From: Desulfobacterales bacterium | Lineage (GTDB): Bacteria > Desulfobacterota > DSM-4660 > Desulfatiglandales > Desulfatiglandaceae | Reading direction: 5' to 3' | NCBI GenBank assembly: GCA_022013615.1 | Contig: JAKLQB010000702.1 | Coordinates: 1 to 8,446, forward strand | DNA: 8,446 nucleotides | Part shown: in pieces, positions 5,842 to 8,446 of the stretch | How positions within the stretch are numbered: the stretch's first letter is position 1 | Layout of the letters: each line of letters starts with the position of its first letter | Notes under the pieces: model-generated | Seen by the model: the letters and a program-made list of their open reading frames with translations, nothing else | The model's database searches: none | What the model was told of the DNA's origin: nothing | Position numbers and translations under genes: made by a program

Positions 5842-8446
5842 CTACGCGTTTTCCATAGGCGCGAACCCGCTGCGGAACGTGTTTTCGACGATTGTCCTTG
5901 AAAACATGAACTGGGGCAGATAATCCGACCCCATGGACTTCGAACCGACTCCGGACATTTTGTATCCGCCAAAAGGATGACGTTCCACAAAGGCACCTGT
6001 GATTGGTCGGTTGATATAAAGGTTGCCAACCTCAAATCCTTTGCAGGCCTTTTCGATATTTGCGGGGCTCCTGGAGAAAACGCCACCGGTCAGGGCATAT
6101 GGCGTATTGTTTGCCACCTCAAGGGCTTCATCAAAGTTCTCAGCCTTGAAAATACAAACCACGGGGCCAAAAATCTCTTCCTGTGTCAGGCGGCTATAGG
6201 ATCGGATATCCGTAAAAACCGTCGGCGGAACGAAATGACCGGGTGCGTTTTCGCTGGTATGCTGCAGCAGCAGTTTGCCTTCCTGTTTGCCCGTTTCGAT
6301 ATAGCCCTCGATCTTCTTTTGGACGGCCTCGTCGATTACGGCACTGACATCTGTTTTGGGATCTTCTGCTGGGCCAAGACACAAGGTTTCCACTGCATTT
6401 TTAAATCGTGTGACGAATTTGCCGTAGTTTTCTTCGAGAACTATCAGCCGGGAACAGGACGAGCACTTCAGGCCCATGTAGCTGAAGGACGACCGGACGA
6501 TATGGCCCACGGCTTCGTCAAGATCTGCGTCGGAGTCAACGATAATGGCGTTGTTTCCTCCCATCATTGCGATAACGGTTTTAATTTTTTCTGCACGTTC
6601 AGGGGTCTTTCCGGATTTTTCAATGATTCCGAGCCCCACTTCCTTGCTTCCCGTAAAGGCGGTAAACGCAACGTCTGGATGGGTCACCAGAAATTCTCCG
6701 ATCGCATTAGTCCCGGTTATGAAGTTCAGAACACCTTCGGGCAGCCCGGCCTCCTCAAAAATCCTATATGCTGCTGCCCCAATCACGGGAACCTGAGGTG
6801 CGGGTTTGTAAACCGCCGTATTACCTGTAACGATCGCTGCCGCGGACATGCCGATGGAAATGGAAAAAGGAAAATTCCAAGGCGCAATAACAGCACCCAC
6901 ACCCTTGGGTATGTATACAAGTTCACTGGTTTCACCGGGAAACCGGGCGATCCGCCTGGGAACACCTAACCGGATCATCTCCCGTCCGTAAAATTCAAGA
7001 AAATCGCTTGCCTCACAGATCTCTGCATGGGCTTCGTTCCAGTTTTTTCCTGCTTCATATATCAGAAGGGCCGCCAGTCTATGGCGATTCTCCCTGACGA
7101 TGGCCGCCGCTTTGAAAAGGTATTCGCTGCGTTTTGCAGGGGATGTATTGCTCCACGCCGAAAATGCCGTTTTCGCAGCCGCAATTGCCTTTTCGGATTC
7201 CGAAACACCAGCAGCAGTAACAACGCCGATAACTTCATCCGGATTATTGGGATTGGTTGAACGAATTTCCTTTCCTGTGGTGATTTTCTGGCCCCCGATA
7301 TACAGAGGGATGATTTGGGGAAAGCGTTTTTTGACATTTTGCAGGGCGTTGGAGAATGCTTTTCTATTTTCAGTCGTCCATTCGATGGGCGGCTCGTTTT
7401 GAAAAGGTCCCTTGTCGCCATATACCGGAGTCTGTTTCGGCGGCTTTTCCGGTTCCGGATTTTCTTTTGCCAGCTCGACGGGATTCTTAAGCATCTGTTC
7501 TTTTGAAGCACCGTCTGCAAAGCTTTGACGTAAAAAGGACTCGTTGGACGTGTTTTCCAACAGGCGACGAACCAGATAGGCCATGCCGGGGATAATTTCG
7601 CCCACGGGCGTATAGAGCCTAAGATAAAGCCCCATCTTTATCCAGGCCGATCTCAGGTTTTCCGCCATGCCGTGGAGCATCTGGAATTCAAGCCGGTCAT
7701 CGGGAACTCTCAGGTCTTTAGCGGCCTCCAGCACGAAGGCGACTGTCCGAACGTTATGGGAGGCGCACTTTAGCATGGTATATCTGTGATTTTCCAGAAT
7801 CATGCGGGCGCATTTTTCATAACTGGCATCGGTTTCATGTTTGTTGGCAAAAACCGGTATCGGATAGTTGTACTGGTTGGCCAGAACCACCTCCTCATCC
7901 CAGAAGGCGCCTTTAACCAGCCGGATTCCGAAATCCTGCTTCTGTTTGCAGGCCCAGTTAAGCAGGTCCTTAAGCAGCGTCGCACTATCGCGCAGATAGG
8001 CCTGGTAGGCAATGCCTTTGTGGGGATAGTCGCTAAACTCCGGCTCTTCATTAATGCTCTTAAAGACGGCGAGGGTAAACTCCCGGGCGGGCAGATGTTC
8101 CATATCCATTAATACGTATGCCCCGACCTGCATGGCTTTGCGGTATATGGGGCGAAGACGTTCCTTCGCTCTGTCAACTGAATAGTCGAACGCACAGGCC
8201 TTGTTCAAATACTGGGAAAACAGGCAGGAGGCCATCAGGGAGACATTGTTTTTGGGTGTAAATCCCCAGTCCAGATCTCCGGACCCTCCGCCTAAGGCCG
8301 GCCATTGTTTCTGGATTTCATTGAGTTCATCCAGCAATTCGATCTGTTTGGTCATGAAATCTTCTTCATCTTTTTTGGACGTAACCGCCTCCTTGAGAAT
8401 CTTCACGGTCCAGGCCACGCCCTTATTCCGGAGCTTTTTCATCACC
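5842..8446 (-). CDS. putA: Bifunctional proline dehydrogenase / L-glutamate gamma-semialdehyde dehydrogenase PutA (N-terminus off window)
   Basis: PutA oxidises L-proline to pyrroline-5-carboxylate with FAD and passes electrons to the quinone pool, then oxidises glutamate semialdehyde to glutamate with NAD+. Numbering here is from the GTG at 8445; the frame is still open at the edge, so N-terminal residues are probably missing. The proline dehydrogenase domain spans about 1-310: MDMEHLPAREFTL (113-125), RLVKGAFWDEE (175-185), FQMLHGM (254-260), LYTPVG (277-282) and YLVRRLLEN (290-298). Arg293, Arg294, Tyr278 and Tyr290 match the E. coli proline-binding residues Arg555, Arg556, Tyr540 and Tyr552; Phe181 stands where E. 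coli has Tyr437. The aldehyde dehydrogenase domain covers about 375-867: Asn524 in PWNFP, Lys547 in YKPAP, catalytic Cys661 in GLKCSSCSR and Glu757 in EIFGPV. The general-base Glu is replaced by Met627 (AMMGGNN), which is odd. There is no DNA-binding domain visible. The gene is first in an apparent operon with the MttB homologue 16 bp downstream. Confidence 0.95.
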   Translation of the reverse strand, partial: VMKKLRNKGVAWTVKILKEAVTSKKDEEDFMTKQIELLDELNEIQKQWPALGGGSGDLDWGFTPKNNVSLMASCLFSQYLNKACAFDYSVDRAKERLRPIYRKAMQVGAYVLMDMEHLPAREFTLAVFKSINEEPEFSDYPHKGIAYQAYLRDSATLLKDLLNWACKQKQDFGIRLVKGAFWDEEVVLANQYNYPIPVFANKHETDASYEKCARMILENHRYTMLKCASHNVRTVAFVLEAAKDLRVPDDRLEFQMLHGMAENLRSAWIKMGLYLRLYTPVGEIIPGMAYLVRRLLENTSNESFLRQSFADGASKEQMLKNPVELAKENPEPEKPPKQTPVYGDKGPFQNEPPIEWTTENRKAFSNALQNVKKRFPQIIPLYIGGQKITTGKEIRSTNPNNPDEVIGVVTAAGVSESEKAIAAAKTAFSAWSNTSPAKRSEYLFKAAAIVRENRHRLAALLIYEAGKNWNEAHAEICEASDFLEFYGREMIRLGVPRRIARFPGETSELVYIPKGVGAVIAPWNFPFSISIGMSAAAIVTGNTAVYKPAPQVPVIGAAAYRIFEEAGLPEGVLNFITGTNAIGEFLVTHPDVAFTAFTGSKEVGLGIIEKSGKTPERAEKIKTVIAMMGGNNAIIVDSDADLDEAVGHIVRSSFSYMGLKCSSCSRLIVLEENYGKFVTRFKNAVETLCLGPAEDPKTDVSAVIDEAVQKKIEGYIETGKQEGKLLLQHTSENAPGHFVPPTVFTDIRSYSRLTQEEIFGPVVCIFKAENFDEALEVANNTPYALTGGVFSRSPANIEKACKGFEVGNLYINRPITGAFVERHPFGGYKMSGVGSKSMGSDYLPQFMFSRTIVENTFRSGFAPMENA

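Noticed and set aside
5826..6086. Upstream extension of the first MttB reading frame by 87 codons to an ATG at 6086
   Set aside because: It lies wholly inside the putA coding sequence, shows no family similarity, and a good ribosome binding site at 5835-5841 supports the start at 5825.
5977..6969. 330-codon plus-strand frame
   Set aside because: It is the antisense shadow of the aldehyde dehydrogenase domain of putA, where all conserved motifs read on the minus strand.

Overview
This 8.4 kb window is a block of genes all reading on the minus strand, so the order of transcription runs from the right edge to the left edge. In that order it holds: a bifunctional proline dehydrogenase/glutamate-semialdehyde dehydrogenase (putA, 8446-5842, N-terminus outside the window); a first MttB-family corrinoid methyltransferase (5825-4401); a gap of 211 bp; a DAO-type FAD-dependent amine oxidoreductase (4189-3017); a gap of 313 bp; a second, divergent MttB-family methyltransferase (2703-1291); a corrinoid (B12-binding) methyl-carrier protein (1270-620); and the first 169 or so codons of an Asp/Glu-racemase-family protein (507-1, running off the left edge). 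The racemase gene has no stop inside the window and is easily missed.

The organism is probably an anaerobic or facultatively anaerobic bacterium of intermediate G+C. The MttB/corrinoid-protein system is typical of anaerobes such as acetogens, sulfate reducers and methylotrophic Clostridia, and the single-chain PutA looks most like those I recall from Desulfobacterota/Geobacter-type bacteria. This placement is from memory of sequence style, not from a search. Both MttB homologues are read through without an in-frame stop, so neither uses pyrrolysine. They belong with the non-Pyl members of the family, characterised examples of which demethylate quaternary amines: glycine betaine (MtgB), proline betaine (MtpB) and carnitine (MtcB).

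The combination suggests a pathway. A methyltransferase gene sits only 16 bp behind putA, next to a second methyltransferase, a corrinoid acceptor and a DAO-family N-demethylating type of oxidoreductase. My leading inference is anaerobic use of proline betaine (stachydrine): one MttB homologue moves a methyl group from proline betaine to the corrinoid protein, giving N-methylproline; either the second MttB homologue or the DAO enzyme removes the second methyl group; PutA then oxidises L-proline to glutamate. The second methyltransferase (corrinoid to tetrahydrofolate), the reductive activase and a transporter would have to lie outside the window. A related N-methylated imino acid (hydroxyproline betaine, pipecolate betaine) cannot be excluded.

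Other points of note: the aldehyde dehydrogenase half of PutA carries Met627 exactly where the general-base Glu of hydrolytic aldehyde dehydrogenases should be, 34 residues before catalytic Cys661. The two larger intergenic gaps each contain a palindrome that could be an operator (4361-4380 and 2879-2888). There are no RNA genes, insertion sequences, CRISPR arrays or convincing terminators in the window, and no plus-strand gene that I believe.
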